DNA from: Crambe crambe
Lineage: Eukaryota; Porifera; Demospongiae; Poecilosclerida; Crambeidae
Reading direction: 5' to 3'
Assembly: GCA_963924555.1 (NCBI GenBank)
Contig: OZ004584.1
Coordinates: 62,001-126,000 of the forward strand
DNA: 64,000 nucleotides
The notes under the pieces were generated by a model, which was given only the letters and a program-made list of their open reading frames with translations, was not told the origin of the DNA and ran no database searches. Shown in pieces: positions 25,401 through 39,724 of this stretch. Both the position numbers and the translations under genes were made by a program. Position 1 is the stretch's first letter; each line of letters begins with the position of its first letter.

Positions 25401-25662
25401 ATAGATATATAGAGTACAAGTAACAAATGACACTGCCATGTCCATGATATTGCAGGCATATGGTGTTCAGTTTGTGCAGAAGGTGAAGAGCAGACACATC
25501 TTAGCACAAAGCTACTTCTCATACATCCCAGAAATGGCTGAAGAAATACAGGGAAAGGTGAAGAAACTTCCCCTTCCACCTCCCAAAGAGAAAGAGGTCA
25601 TAGTACACATGCAGTTAAGTCATTCTGACGCAGCCAGAGATCGAATTAGCTCACAGACGTAA
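22471..25662 (+). CDS. IQUB: IQUB, IQ motif and ubiquitin-like domain protein
   Basis: Axonemal protein; in vertebrates part of, or needed for, the radial spoke RS1. The ubiquitin-like fold spans the second to fourth exons (LKETLEYTLISTGEMLSDATTLSELGV..TVILIVQV). A degenerate Asp/Pro/Thr-rich repeat follows (22970-23110, DTVDP-type units), then GGYRSRLTGVEYHHA and the IQ motif IILQSYWRRWLAICYV. A charged coiled coil (QRERE..EFDRRMNPRTKEDFNLL) comes next, and then a long conserved C-terminal region with cysteines (KVYYCRSCSQYLP, CRVCRDLDNRAR) and SKHWSPWNCLLLTRDEA. Stop TAA before 25663. Only about 100 bp separates it from CUL2 on the same strand. Start at 22471 is the first ATG in frame after the X-box. 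Confidence 0.9.
24885..24965. repeat. Dispersed repeat copy in IQUB intron
   Basis: AGGTTTTAACAGTCAAAAG..CATCTAGGCATCATGCTG closely resembles a segment at 39015-39065 in an NMT intron. It also resembles, more loosely, 38895-38945. See the findings. Confidence 0.55.
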
Positions 25663-25759
25663 TTAGCTACAGCTCCACCCACACTAGCACTATTATTACT
25701 TTTCTAATTATGCGAATTATGTGAAATTTTTGAAAAGAAAAAATCCTGATCAAGTGATC

Positions 25760-29886
<4,127 letters not shown>

Positions 29887-30026
29887 TATTACACACCTTA
29901 TGTATGTATGTATGTTATGTATGTATGTATGTAATAATATGCTATGTAGATTACAACATTTAATTTTAAAAGGGGAGAAAATTGTTACAAAAAACACAAA
30001 TTTAAAGTTTCATTATTTATAGTGTT

Positions 30027-30766
30027 TCAGTACTTGTCACAATTGTGTGAGGAGTACTGGGTACACACCGAGTCACTGGTATCCTCCTTAAAGCCAGCAC
30101 TTTTGGACAAACCTGAACCATCCGCCAAGTTGCGAAGGTTGCAGTAGTTGGTACCGTAGTCCAGCACAGCATACCATGTCTTAGAAGTAGAGAAACCCTA
30201 GGGAAATAGTGGAATACAGTGTCTATGGACATAACCATAGTAATAGTTGCTGTAACCATGGGAATAGCATTAGGTACTTACGGCTACGGAGCATCCGCTA
30301 GCGGAGGTGGAGGTCAGGGTGAATGTCAAGTCATCAACGTAATGATGAACAGGAGTAGTGTGGGTGGCCTTAATCTCAGTTGGTGTGTGACTCTTCAGCT
30401 GAAGAAAACAATGTGTCCGTGATTGAATGGGTTGTCTGCAACAGAGATAGTTTACCTGATAGAAGCATTTTTCACTGGTGCCACAGGAAGTACTCATGTT
30501 CCACTTCTCCATCTGTGCAATCAGTTGGTCAGCTACTGCTGAACAACTCATGCTGAAAGTCCTGCAATCAAAAGGGTTTGGTTTTCCTTGACTTGCAGCA
30601 GACATAAGTTAGCTAGTCTGTTAGACTAGTCAATTCTCAATTGATTCAAAGGTAGCTAGTTATCCAAGTCTACTCACCAGGTCAACTTGCAGGAGGCATG
30701 AGTGGGGTAGCTATTAGCCAGACCACACAGCATGGCAACAGCCAGCAGCAAGCACACGATCTTCAT
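30027..30766 (-). CDS. Small secreted Cys-rich protein, family not recognised
   Basis: Four exons (30766-30678, 30561-30456, 30398-30282, 30197-30027) join in frame to 160 residues. The first 19 or so residues form a clear signal peptide (MKIVCLLLAVAMLCGLANS). The mature protein is about 140 residues with ten or so cysteines: TSCGTSEKCFYQ, SGCSVAV, NYCNLRNLADGSGL, DSVCTQYSSHNCDKY. No transmembrane segment or known domain is recognised. It is probably a disulfide-bonded extracellular protein; function not assigned. Convergent with CUL2 (140 bp gap) and divergent with the RIIa-domain gene. Confidence 0.75.
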
Positions 30767-30982
30767 GGCTCCAAAGTTACAGAGAGGGAGCTACCGAAAT
30801 AACAGTAGGTAAAAAGCAACAGCAATACTGTTTATGCTATAATACACGAGCAGGCTCACTGACCTTGAAAAAATTAATATGCAATTTTATGCAATAGCCA
30901 TGTGAGCTCAATTGCCATGCCAACAACCGTATTATTCTCAAACTGCTGACTTGGCAATTTATGAAGAGGATTTTGCCCAGTT
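30767..30982. promoter_or_regulatory. Divergent promoter with X-box-like site
   Basis: Holds ATTGCCATGCCAAC at 30911-30924, two mismatches from GTTGCCATGGCAAC, about 59 bp upstream of the RIIa-domain gene's ATG. Confidence 0.4.
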
Positions 30983-31505
30983 ATGAGTGGCGCTGAGGCT
31001 GTGGAATCTGACGTGGGGCAGGGGCTGGATAACGATCTGGAAAGTAATAAGGGACAATATGGATGTTCTAGCACTGAAGAAATAGAGTCTGAGCGTATTA
31101 AAGAAGAGAATGGACTGGAATGTATGCCTGGATACTTACATTGGGAAGATGACCTAGAGATGCTTTCCCTTTTTAAGGATAAAAAGGTCTTAGGAATCTG
31201 ACACTCCTGATATTTAGTTATTAGCCTTGTTATTATTTTCATTATAGAAGGAGCTAATGGATTCTCATGAGCAGTACTTGCTTGGAAATCCTGAGCTGAG
31301 AGCTTTATTAGCCGATTTCCTCCAAGCGGTTTTTGTTCAGAAACCAGATGACGTCTTCCAGTTTGCTCACGATTTCTTCCGATCATTCAACCCCAAAGCC
31401 ATTCATAAACCTCCTTATCCATCCTCTGGACGATTACCAACACCCAATAAACTAGCCCCACCAACCACCCCCACTATCAATAGTCCAAGTAACAATTCAT
31501 CATAG
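30983..31505 (+). CDS. RIIa-domain protein, RIIAD1/CATIP-like
   Basis: Small protein of 154 residues in two exons (30983-31186, 31248-31505). The second exon holds a dimerisation/docking (RIIa/DPY30-like) helix pair: EQYLLGNPELRALLADFLQ, then AVFVQKPDDVFQFAHDFF. This matches the pattern in RIIAD1 and in the C-terminus of CATIP-type ciliary proteins. RIIa folds bind amphipathic helices of AKAPs and radial-spoke proteins. The N-terminal exon is acidic and not conserved. The tail is Pro/Ser/Asn-rich. The X-box-like site upstream supports a ciliary role, which remains inference. It could be a truncated paralogue of a larger protein, but both ends look complete. Confidence 0.7.
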
Positions 31506-31707
31506 TTTATGATTAAAATGATCATCAATGAATATCATTTAAAAATTATCTATAAAATCAGAGCTCAATAGCTAGCTCCGTTCCTGTTGCGTTTCCTTTC
31601 TTTTAAGATTTAAGCTGCGCAGAGTTGGGTTCTTATAGTGTTGTACAGAGAGAGAAAGATCAAAATGGTCAGCTGGATAGTATGACATAGCTAGCTAGCT
31701 TTAATCA

Positions 31708-34509
31708 TGGAAGGAGTCATTATCAGTTTCATGAATGCATGCATATTGCAGGATCCCTCAGCTCCAGTGTTTTCTCCAACCACTCCAGTGGTGCCTTCAC
31801 CAGCTCCTCCTTCCTTGCAAATAGTTCCATATGGAGTCGAGATCCCCAACCGCATCTTTGTTGGAGGATGTCCCTATAATGTATGCCCATGACTCTAGCT
31901 AGACTTAATATTATGTAAGCTTCAATTTCCAGGCATAGCTTCTAGCTAGCTGCATGGCTACATTTGCAAAAAAAAAATTAAAAAAAAAATTAATTTTCGG
32001 ATTCAAATATATTTACGTTCCATGCACATGCAGATGACAGAGTTGGAACTTACCAAATTTTTCAGCCAATTTGGAGAAGTAAAAGATGCAAAGATTATCA
32101 CTGATAGAGATGGAGGAAAATCTAAAGGGTAATAAATATAGTGTACGAGTGCAGAAATGTTCTTCTGTGCAAAATTCTGTGCTAGCAACTCCTCATAATT
32201 ATTTCCAAATTCAGGTATGGATTCATCACTTTTGCCACTGAAGAAGAAGCTTCTCGAGTTCATGCTAAGGTAAGTAGCTCTTACATTATTGCTAGAAGCA
32301 ATTAAAATAATTATTGCATGGAACATGAGAGTGCTGATAATGACCCATCATGGAGTGAAATTTGTCCCTGTAGATAATGTAGCAATCCATGTCTGGCACT
32401 TTCCTGCAGAATAAATGAAGAGTTTTTTTCACATGATACTGAGCATACACCTCCTTGCTAATGGAGAGCTGACTCATTCAGCTGCGCAGTGATAAGCTGA
32501 TAACACATTTTCACATTATCGAAGGGGAAAATTGAGCAACTGCAAACTAGCTGGACATATGAGCTCTCTATTCAGCAGCTTGTCCCCTTAGGCCAATCAT
32601 CCTTAGAAGCAGCTGTTCCTACAATAGATACAGATTAAAATTATGTCATTAATCTTCTCTGTTCCTGTGACACACCCAACTCATGCTCACACGCCATATG
32701 CACACACACACACACCTTCAGGGAAGTCTCTATTATGAACAAAAGAAGCTCAACATCTCCAAGGCTGTTCGCAAATACGTATGTTTAACACACTAGCTAT
32801 AGTGCATGGTATTTTGTCTATGGTCAAACTGGCCACCGACATGTTTTTCCTGTGTCTGTCCCTTGGTCCAACACTGACTCTATAGCCCATTGGCTAGTTC
32901 AAGTCATATATAGGTGTATAGGTGTAGAATTAACTTTCTGATTATGGGGCCGGGGCTAGAGTAATTTATGGATGCCAATTATAAGTCTTTCTTTATAAAT
33001 GACATGTAGGGAGGACAATTCCAGAAGGCTAATCAAGGTAAAGTAGTGTCTCTTCACTACATTGTACATGTTTACATAATAATTACATCGTGCAGAGTAT
33101 GTGAATGGTCAGCGTCTGCTGTGGCTTCACCCCAGTGGTTATTTACTGAGTCAACATGACGGGATGTGGCATGTAGAGCAGCCATCACCTCACTCTCAGC
33201 CTGTCAAGGTCAGCCAGTAACTTATCTTTGAATAATAATTAGCATCGTATCCAGGTCCACGGACCTCCATTCTTTGAATCCAATGAAATCCTTTTAAGGA
33301 ATTACTTGACACAGTAGGAACATGTGATTGCTGAGTATTCATTGCAATACAGTCAATATTGAATCCAGTTGGTCAGACTGATTGATTGATACAAGGCAAT
33401 GAATATTAAAATATCCATCCATGAATATCAAAAAAGTTCTCATGAATTCTCCAGTAGCATGTGAAGCATGTGATAGACTTTTGTACAACTTGCACTTTTT
33501 TTCTGTAGGACCCTCCCCAGTTTTAGAGGCACCACCTCCATAAAGTTAATTCTATGCATACAATCATACCTCTAGACTCCCCCTCCCCCCCATTTTTGTG
33601 TTATAACTATGATCACTATTCATGTCACACACACTCTGCTACACAGCCATGCTACTCAGTGGTCCAACCACCCAATGCCAGTCTTTATTATGTTCCACAG
33701 AACACTAGCCCTTTCATCCAACGTGTAAGTCGACGACATAATAAAAACGCTTTTATTCTAAGAATTATTATTTATTGCAGCCTCACACAGGACCTGCCCC
33801 CTTTTACGGCAATGTAAACCAAGGGGGTGATGGCTACGAATACAGAGGGCAGTCCCAAAATGTCGTTTCTCCGACCTCCTCTGAGCAGCAATCTCTCTCT
33901 GGCATCTCAACTATCACTAGCAGCTCTGCCTCTGATCAAAGGTCCCTGGAAAGCAGCACTTCTTCCACGCAATTCTCCTCACCTGCTGGTCAGGAGGGAG
34001 AGAATGTGTCGGATCTCGATATCAAGACTTTAGAAGTGAAGACCAAGCAGCTATCCCTGGACTCAGCATATACCAGTGAGGCAGACCTGGACACCAGTCA
34101 TTCGACAAGCAATGCCACTACAGCTCCTAACAGTGGAGCAGCTTCACCAAAAGACCGCAACCTTCCCACTGTCGATGGGAAAGACACAGACACTAGCACC
34201 AAACCTAACAGCACTCCAACATCACCTGTTCAACAGAGAAAGGCTCAACACTACACCAATAAAAAACAACCTGCTGACCTCACACACTTGATCAATCTTC
34301 CCCCAAGCTTCATAGGTTTCCAGGGACAAAGTTCATACCCATTCCAGTCTGTAGGAATGCAGTATGCCTTTCCCCAGCAGCAACAAGGAGGCTTTGTCGA
34401 TTATAGCTACAGCTATCCCACGCAAACATTTCAGCCATCACCTTATTCCTCCTGCAATTCTCCCATGCTAATGGGCTCCCCACCAATGTCCCCTGCTTAC
34501 TACAACTAA
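31708..34509 (+). CDS. BOLL: BOULE/DAZ-family RNA-binding protein
   Basis: Germline translational regulator of the DAZ family, closest to BOULE. A single RRM is spread over four exons: VEIPNRIFVGGCPYN (RNP2 in the family's IPNRIFVGG context), MTELELTKFFSQFGEVKDAKI, KGYGFITF (RNP1), and QKKLNISKAVRKY (BOULE: KKLNIGPAIRKQ). Downstream exons are Tyr/Pro/Gln-rich with many Tyr-Ser pairs, ending SPAYYN before the TAA. The start is uncertain. The first clear coding exon is open from the ATG at 31708, but a 3' splice site at 31751 suggests DPSAPVF may be joined to a short upstream exon, perhaps only the ATG at 31665-31667. The classic DAZ repeat is not obvious, as is usual outside vertebrates. Confidence 0.85.
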
Positions 34510-34827
34510 GTCATTCAGCACTTAAAAAAACAGCACTACTCATCCAGCACCTTTTTGTTAACATGGCTGCATGCAGCCTTTTCTGTATGTATGCACCTAG
34601 TATAGTATGGACACATGCTACTAGCTAAGGCATAGATATACAGGTATTACATATAGTCAGCCATATTCAGAACCAGCCAAACTACAACTAGCTAAGAAGC
34701 TAGCTAGTGATTCTGTATCTGCAGTCCATTATTTGTAAAAGGCAAGGGCGCTTGCACTCTTGACCTTGCATCTTTTTTTTTTAGTTTTGATTTGTGAGGT
34801 GCATGACTATAATAATTATAATTGATT
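34510..34827. other. Convergent 3' gap, BOULE and HNH-like gene
   Basis: 318 bp of AT-rich 3' UTR and spacer with GCTAGCTAG palindromes. No gene or clear poly(A) signal is seen. Confidence 0.5.
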
Positions 34828-35883
34828 CTACATGGTTCCCAGGGCAGCTATGATGGTGAATGCCCACAGGGTCATGTGGAAAGCACCTGTGGGACTTTGA
34901 AATGATTCCAGAAACTGGACCACTCTCTGCCACACGATGAGCAGAGGAAAGTTGGTAACCAGGTCGGAGATATTTGAGTTCATTGCAAGAAGTCCCATTG
35001 GAGTCTTGCTTCCTGCTTTCTCCACCACCGCAGAGCCATTCGATTGGTCAGCTGCAGCTACAGGTTGAGATGATGGCAATTCCGAGTCCCCACTTGTCCT
35101 ACCCGTCACTCGAGTATTTGCCAATGCTGCATAATTGGCCATAAAGTTTGTTTTAAAGTAGGCCAAACCAAAAGGAACTGGAAGGAAGAGATGATAAGGC
35201 TTCAGAATAGTAAAGTGAGTTCTGATGGCCTTGCTACTAGCAGCAGCTTTGTTTCCATTGGCTGCTAGAAGTCCTCCTTGGACATTGGAGCAACGTACAC
35301 ACTGAGGGTAAAAACGTTGTAGGAAAGGATCAGCTTCACCTAGTCTCATCTTCCCATTTTTGTGATTTCCTAGCAATCTTGAAGGAGGTTGATGATCTGA
35401 TACAAAGTCTATCGACCTCTTTCTGCCACAGCTGTGGCAACCATGCTTGGCTCCTAGAGACTTCACCACTTCTCTCTCTCCTGCCGATGCTGCCTGCGAC
35501 TCATTCAGAGCAGGAATCCATTCCACAGCAAATACTCCAGGCCTAATTAAGTTACTAGGCAACACAGCACCAAAACGTCCTCCTAATGCCCGAAAGATGA
35601 CCACACTGGCACAAGTGGATATAAGGACATCACTCCGAGAGAGAGACAGATCGACATCTGAAGAGGATAGCCGCTGTTGGACAACAGAAACCGTTTTTAG
35701 GGCAGCTAAAGTAGCACCACAGCCAGCAAGAGTTACTGAGGCCAACCCTAACAATGGTGACGTGATGCTTCCCGCTCTGTAGCTAATCCTCAGTGGCCTG
35801 AATACCAGAATTTGCGAGGCAGCCAGCAATGAAGGAAAGGTTATAGCTCCTACAGCACTTGAAAACAACAGTTCCTTCTCCAT
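34828..35883 (-). CDS. Multi-pass membrane protein with an HNH-like zinc motif, intronless
   Basis: A single uninterrupted frame of 351 residues. Hydrophobic segments lie near residues 8-25, 45-62, 86-98, 231-245 and 330-350. In the middle is a soluble region with C149-x2-C152-G, then DHQPP (D163, H164), then FYPQC-VRC-SN (C195, C198, N200). The CxxC...DH...CxxC-N spacing is that of treble-clef HNH nucleases, where the His is catalytic and the four Cys bind zinc. I do not recognise the family, and no function is claimed. A structural zinc site without nuclease activity is possible. Lack of introns is unusual next to its neighbours and could mean retroposition or chance. Upstream are four 21-bp repeats and an NRF1-like palindrome. 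Confidence 0.75.
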   Translation of the reverse strand: MEKELLFSSAVGAITFPSLLAASQILVFRPLRISYRAGSITSPLLGLASVTLAGCGATLAALKTVSVVQQRLSSSDVDLSLSRSDVLISTCASVVIFRALGGRFGAVLPSNLIRPGVFAVEWIPALNESQAASAGEREVVKSLGAKHGCHSCGRKRSIDFVSDHQPPSRLLGNHKNGKMRLGEADPFLQRFYPQCVRCSNVQGGLLAANGNKAAASSKAIRTHFTILKPYHLFLPVPFGLAYFKTNFMANYAALANTRVTGRTSGDSELPSSQPVAAADQSNGSAVVEKAGSKTPMGLLAMNSNISDLVTNFPLLIVWQRVVQFLESFQSPTGAFHMTLWAFTIIAALGTM

Positions 35884-35905
35884 CCCATCAGCCGGTTTAC
35901 AAACT

Positions 35906-35989
35906 GGAAATGGTCGTCACTAAAATGGAAATGGTTGTCACTAAAATGGAAATGGTCGTCACTAAAATGGAAATGGTCGTCATTATTTT
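35906..35989. repeat. Four 21-bp tandem repeats upstream of the HNH-like gene
   Basis: The unit GGAAATGGTCGTCACTAAAA plus T occurs at 35906, 35927, 35948 and 35969, with one substitution in the second copy and a changed end in the last. It lies in the 5' UTR or core promoter, 23 bp upstream of the ATG. Confidence 0.95.
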
Positions 35990-35990
35990 C

Positions 35991-36002
35991 ACGCATGCGC
36001 AT
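35991..36002. promoter_or_regulatory. NRF1-like palindrome
   Basis: ACGCATGCGCAT next to the 21-bp repeats, upstream of the HNH-like gene and in the 3' flank of calaxin. Confidence 0.5.
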
Positions 36003-36129
36003 AAAGTATGAGCACAACTGTATTGTAATTAATAAACTACAATGTCTGATGAATGAGTGAGTAGAACTGTCAGTTATAAGAAGAGATAGGATAGGGAAGA
36101 GTATAGTTGAGCCAAAAAACAACAACAAC

Positions 36130-36968
36130 TTAATCATTGAAGATAAGTGTGCAGAATTTACTGATGTCATCACTTGTTGGGAGACAAGGGCCAAATGCCT
36201 CAATCAAGAGGCGCTCTTGTCTAATGCTGGTCTTAAAATCCTCCAGGGACACCTTTGAATCATGATCCACATCCTATTGTAGCAAAGCACAGAATAATAG
36301 GGAGAGAAGATAAACAGGATTTGTGGTACAACTGAACACTCCCTTACCATTCTCTTGATCATAGTTTCCACCAAGTCTTTGATGCCCTCATCTGGATCCT
36401 CCTCGGTAGGCTGCTTCACCATTGTATTCTTCAACATTTGAAACATCTCTTCTCTACTAATGTAGCCATCATCATTCAGGTCATAGATCCCAAAACAAAC
36501 TACCAAAAGAGTATAATTGTAATTATGCCAACCCTAAACAAAGACTCACATTTCATTCTCTCATCGAGTGAACCCCTGAGGAAGATGGAGAGACCGTGGA
36601 TAAACTCATCCTCACTAACTACCCCATCACTGTCCTTGTCAAAGGCACGGAACACTCGGTCCATAAAGTAGTCGTCACTCATGGAGAAATGATCATGAAG
36701 AAGGTCACGAAATTTGACACGGTCAATCCTGGCCTCTGGACTCAGGCAACGATACTTATATAACAGAGTCTCAACTTCACATTTGGTAACTATTAAAAAC
36801 AAAAAACAAATTTAACTGGTGAGCATAGGATCAATGTAGGAGATTGCCACCCTCCCAGAAAATTTTGGGCCATGGCTCACAGTTGGAGGACTTGTAAAGT
36901 TCATCTGCATGCTTCAACAAAGCCTTTCTCTCAATAGCATTCAGCTGCACATCTGAGAAGGTTGCCAT
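36130..36968 (-). CDS. CLXN: Calaxin (EFCAB1), axonemal calcium sensor
   Basis: Outer-dynein-arm calcium sensor of motile cilia. Exons 36968-36881, 36789-36550, 36499-36348 and 36273-36130 join to 207 residues (about 211 in human). Splicing restores [10 protein letters not shown] at the first junction and [13 protein letters not shown] at the second, both matching the vertebrate protein. EF-hands: [39 protein letters not shown]. The last has Ser at the usual Gly-6. Other conserved stretches are [23 protein letters not shown] and [11 protein letters not shown]. The ATG lies inside a perfect RFX X-box palindrome. Divergent with NMT. Confidence 0.93.
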
Positions 36969-36974
36969 GGCAAC
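36961..36974. promoter_or_regulatory. Perfect RFX X-box spanning the calaxin start codon
   Basis: GTTGCCATGGCAAC, the ideal palindromic X-box. The central ATGGCAAC is also the calaxin start (Met-Ala-Thr) on the minus strand. Confidence 0.85.
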
Positions 36975-37210
36975 GGTAGTTGTTGTTTTTTGTATTAAGA
37001 GAAATAAATTGGGGGAATCTTGCGCGGAGAGCAAAGTAGTCCCTGGCTTCACCAACTTCTTTTGCAAAAATGCAAATCAAGTAACAAGTACAAGTAAACG
37101 CGCATGAACACTGCCTGGTCAAAATCGGGAATTTCCCTAGCTATAAACAATTTATCAAATCACGTGACTAAAAGATATGCCCCGCCCCTGCCGCGTGGCG
37201 CCTGTAAATC

Positions 37211-39549
37211 ATGGCTGAACATGAAGATGAAGCACATCCTCCAGTGCTCGAAGCTGCGGATCCTCCGGTGCTCGAAGCTACGGATCCTCCGGTGCTCGAA
37301 GCTGCAGAGAAGGAGAGAACAGAAGATAATGAAGCTGTTAAGGGGGCAGGGGTTCCCACCACCACCACCACCAAATCTGCCAAAAAAGTGAGTGATTTTA
37401 TTGGAGTAAATGAGGGCTGTAAGGAATACCTGTGTAGCCAACAACCTCCAAGTGTTGCTGCATATGAATCTGTCCATACTTGATAAATTTGCTGATGTGA
37501 AAGTGATGTGTGTGGATTTCTTGCTACAGAGCCGTAAGAAGAAAGGAGGTAAGGACGAAGCCAGCAAAGGGGCAGAACCAACTTCAGTCTCCACCAAGAA
37601 CTTGCAGCAGATATTGAGTAAGATGAGTATTGAGCATGAAGAAGATGACACTACAAAAAAGCACAAGTTCTGGGACACTCAACCTGTCCCTAAACTAGGT
37701 GAGGGGAAGTGATCCAGACATGTAAATTATGAGCACTAACATCACTGCAGGTGAAAAGGTGTATGATATGGGCCCAGTCGAAGAGGAAAAGGGTGAAGTC
37801 AGAAGTGAGCCCTTCACCTTGCCATCCAATTTCACATGGGACGAAATCTCTCTTGATAGTGAAGATCAGGTCAGCCCCCACATAATTGCAACATTCAGCA
37901 ATGTTGTATTATTACTGATCCTTCATCTCTTACAGTTGTCTGAGTTGTATCAGTTACTCTATGAGAATTATGTAGAAGATGATGACAATATGTTTCGGTT
38001 TGACTACAGCCGAAACTTCCTTCGTTGGGCACTGCAGCCCCCTGGGTGGAAGCCCTCCTGGTACACGGGGGTACGTGTGGTCTCCAGTAGGAAACTAGTC
38101 GGTTTCATCAGTGCTGTTCCAGCCACCATCAGGATACATGGACAGTCAGTTCTATAGTTGATCCTAGAAAGGGTGATGTGTGATGGTGATTTTTTGCGTG
38201 TATAATATAGTGAACAATTAATGGTGGAGATTAACTTCCTCTGTGTTCACAAGAAACTTCGCTCTAAAAGGGTTGCCCCTGTCTTGATTAAGGAGATAAC
38301 AAGGCGGGTTAACATGGAGGGTATCTTCCAGGCCATTTACACAGCAGGTGTGTTACTTCCAAAGCCAGTGTCCGTCTGTCGCTACTGGCATCGCTCCCTC
38401 AATCCGAAGAAGTTGGTAGACGTGCAGTTCTCTTCCTTACATAGACGGATGACACTACAACGCATGATACGCATATATAGACTACCAGAGGTAGGTGGGG
38501 GGAGTCATAACTCCTCCCCTTCTCTTTCTAGTCCCCTTGTTAACCTTTGACCTTCACAACACAGGAATTGAAGACACCAGGTATAAGAGAAGTGGAAGGA
38601 AAGGATTTTCCTACCATTCACAGACTCCTCAATCAAGTACAAACAATCGTTTATCACATCCAAGTAACCACACCCCCTTGTTATTCAGTATCTGGTGCAG
38701 TTTGATCTGGGACCTACATTCAAGTCAGTGGAAGAAGTGGAATACTGGCTTACTCCTCGTGATAACATCATCACATGTTATGTAGTGGAGGTAAGGTCTG
38801 AAGGTCATGATATTTCCCCAAATCTTTAAAAATAAAAAATAAAAAAAGCAAAACAAAACAAAGAAAAAAATTTTTTTTACATAATCAATTTAGGGTTTTA
38901 ATGGTCAAACGTCAATCTAGGAATGCTTAGATTCACATTAGAGTGTTGTTGATCTCGTGAAAAATTTGGCCATTTTTTCCCAAGTCTATAGCCTTGGGAA
39001 AAAATGCATGACCAATTTAGATTTTAATGCTCAAAGTCTTTCTAGGCATCATGCTGAATGGTTATGTTCACATTTGCATTTCATTGTACTTACATTGGCA
39101 TGAATAGAGTCCTGAAACAGGTGAGGTAACAGACATGTTCAGCTTCTACCACCTTCCTTCAACAGTGATGAACCATCCAGTCCACAAGACTTTGTATGTA
39201 GCCTATCTATTTTACTGCTTCCACACCGTCACCCCTCTCAAAAACCTACTCTACGATGCTCTGGTCCTAGCCAAGAAGGTAAGGTCAGTCCATCATTTAC
39301 TGCATATGCTGACTCGGCATCCTTCTTAGCTTGGAGCAGATGTATTCAATGCGTTAGACATTACAGAGAATAAGACAGTGTTCGAAGAACTCAAATTTGG
39401 CATAGGTGATGGTAACCTCCATTACTACTTCTTCAACTGGAGGTGTCCGGAAGTCCCCCCTGAAAAGGTAGCAATTTAAAGTCCTTCAACTGGTTTTATG
39501 CGGTGATTGTTATGTTTGTGGTGTTCAGGTTGCCCTGGTATTGCAATAG
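37211..39549 (+). CDS. NMT1: Glycylpeptide N-tetradecanoyltransferase (NMT)
   Basis: Transfers myristate from myristoyl-CoA to N-terminal Gly of proteins; cytosolic and ribosome-associated. Ten exons sum to 485 residues. The N-terminus is variable (tandem repeat), followed by a Lys-rich stretch. The catalytic fold holds [99 protein letters not shown] and ending PPEKVALVLQ. The C-terminal carboxylate of LVLQ is the catalytic base in this family, so the stop position (39547-39549) matters and is conserved. No missing residue is evident. Divergent with calaxin, sharing a 240-bp promoter. All splice sites are GT-AG. Confidence 0.94.
37236..37308 (+). repeat. Three 24-bp coding repeats in the NMT N-terminus
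   Basis: Three near-identical 24-bp copies (CCTCCGGTGCTCGAAGCT core) encode (A/D/T)-PPVLEA(A/T) units. Confidence 0.9.
38890..39065. repeat. Direct repeats flanking a hairpin in an NMT intron
   Basis: CAATTTAG..TTTTAATG.TCAAA and the following 30 bp occur twice (about 38890-38945 and 39009-39065). Between them TTTTTCCCAAG and CTTGGGAAAAA (38976-39004) form a perfect 11-bp stem. The second copy resembles 24885-24965. Confidence 0.7.
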
Positions 39550-39679
39550 AGATGACCTATTCAATGATGGTGCTATCACTGACTATTAGATGAGTTCTTC
39601 TAATATTTTTATACATCTCTGATGTGTGTGTGTGTGGTATGTTATCTTGTCATTCACCATGGCAATATGAGCACAAAAA

Positions 39680-39724
<45 letters not shown>

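Noticed and set aside
37160-37678. Open frames antisense to the NMT N-terminus
   Set aside because: They mirror the 24-bp coding repeat and intron of NMT, and the sense-strand exons are well supported.
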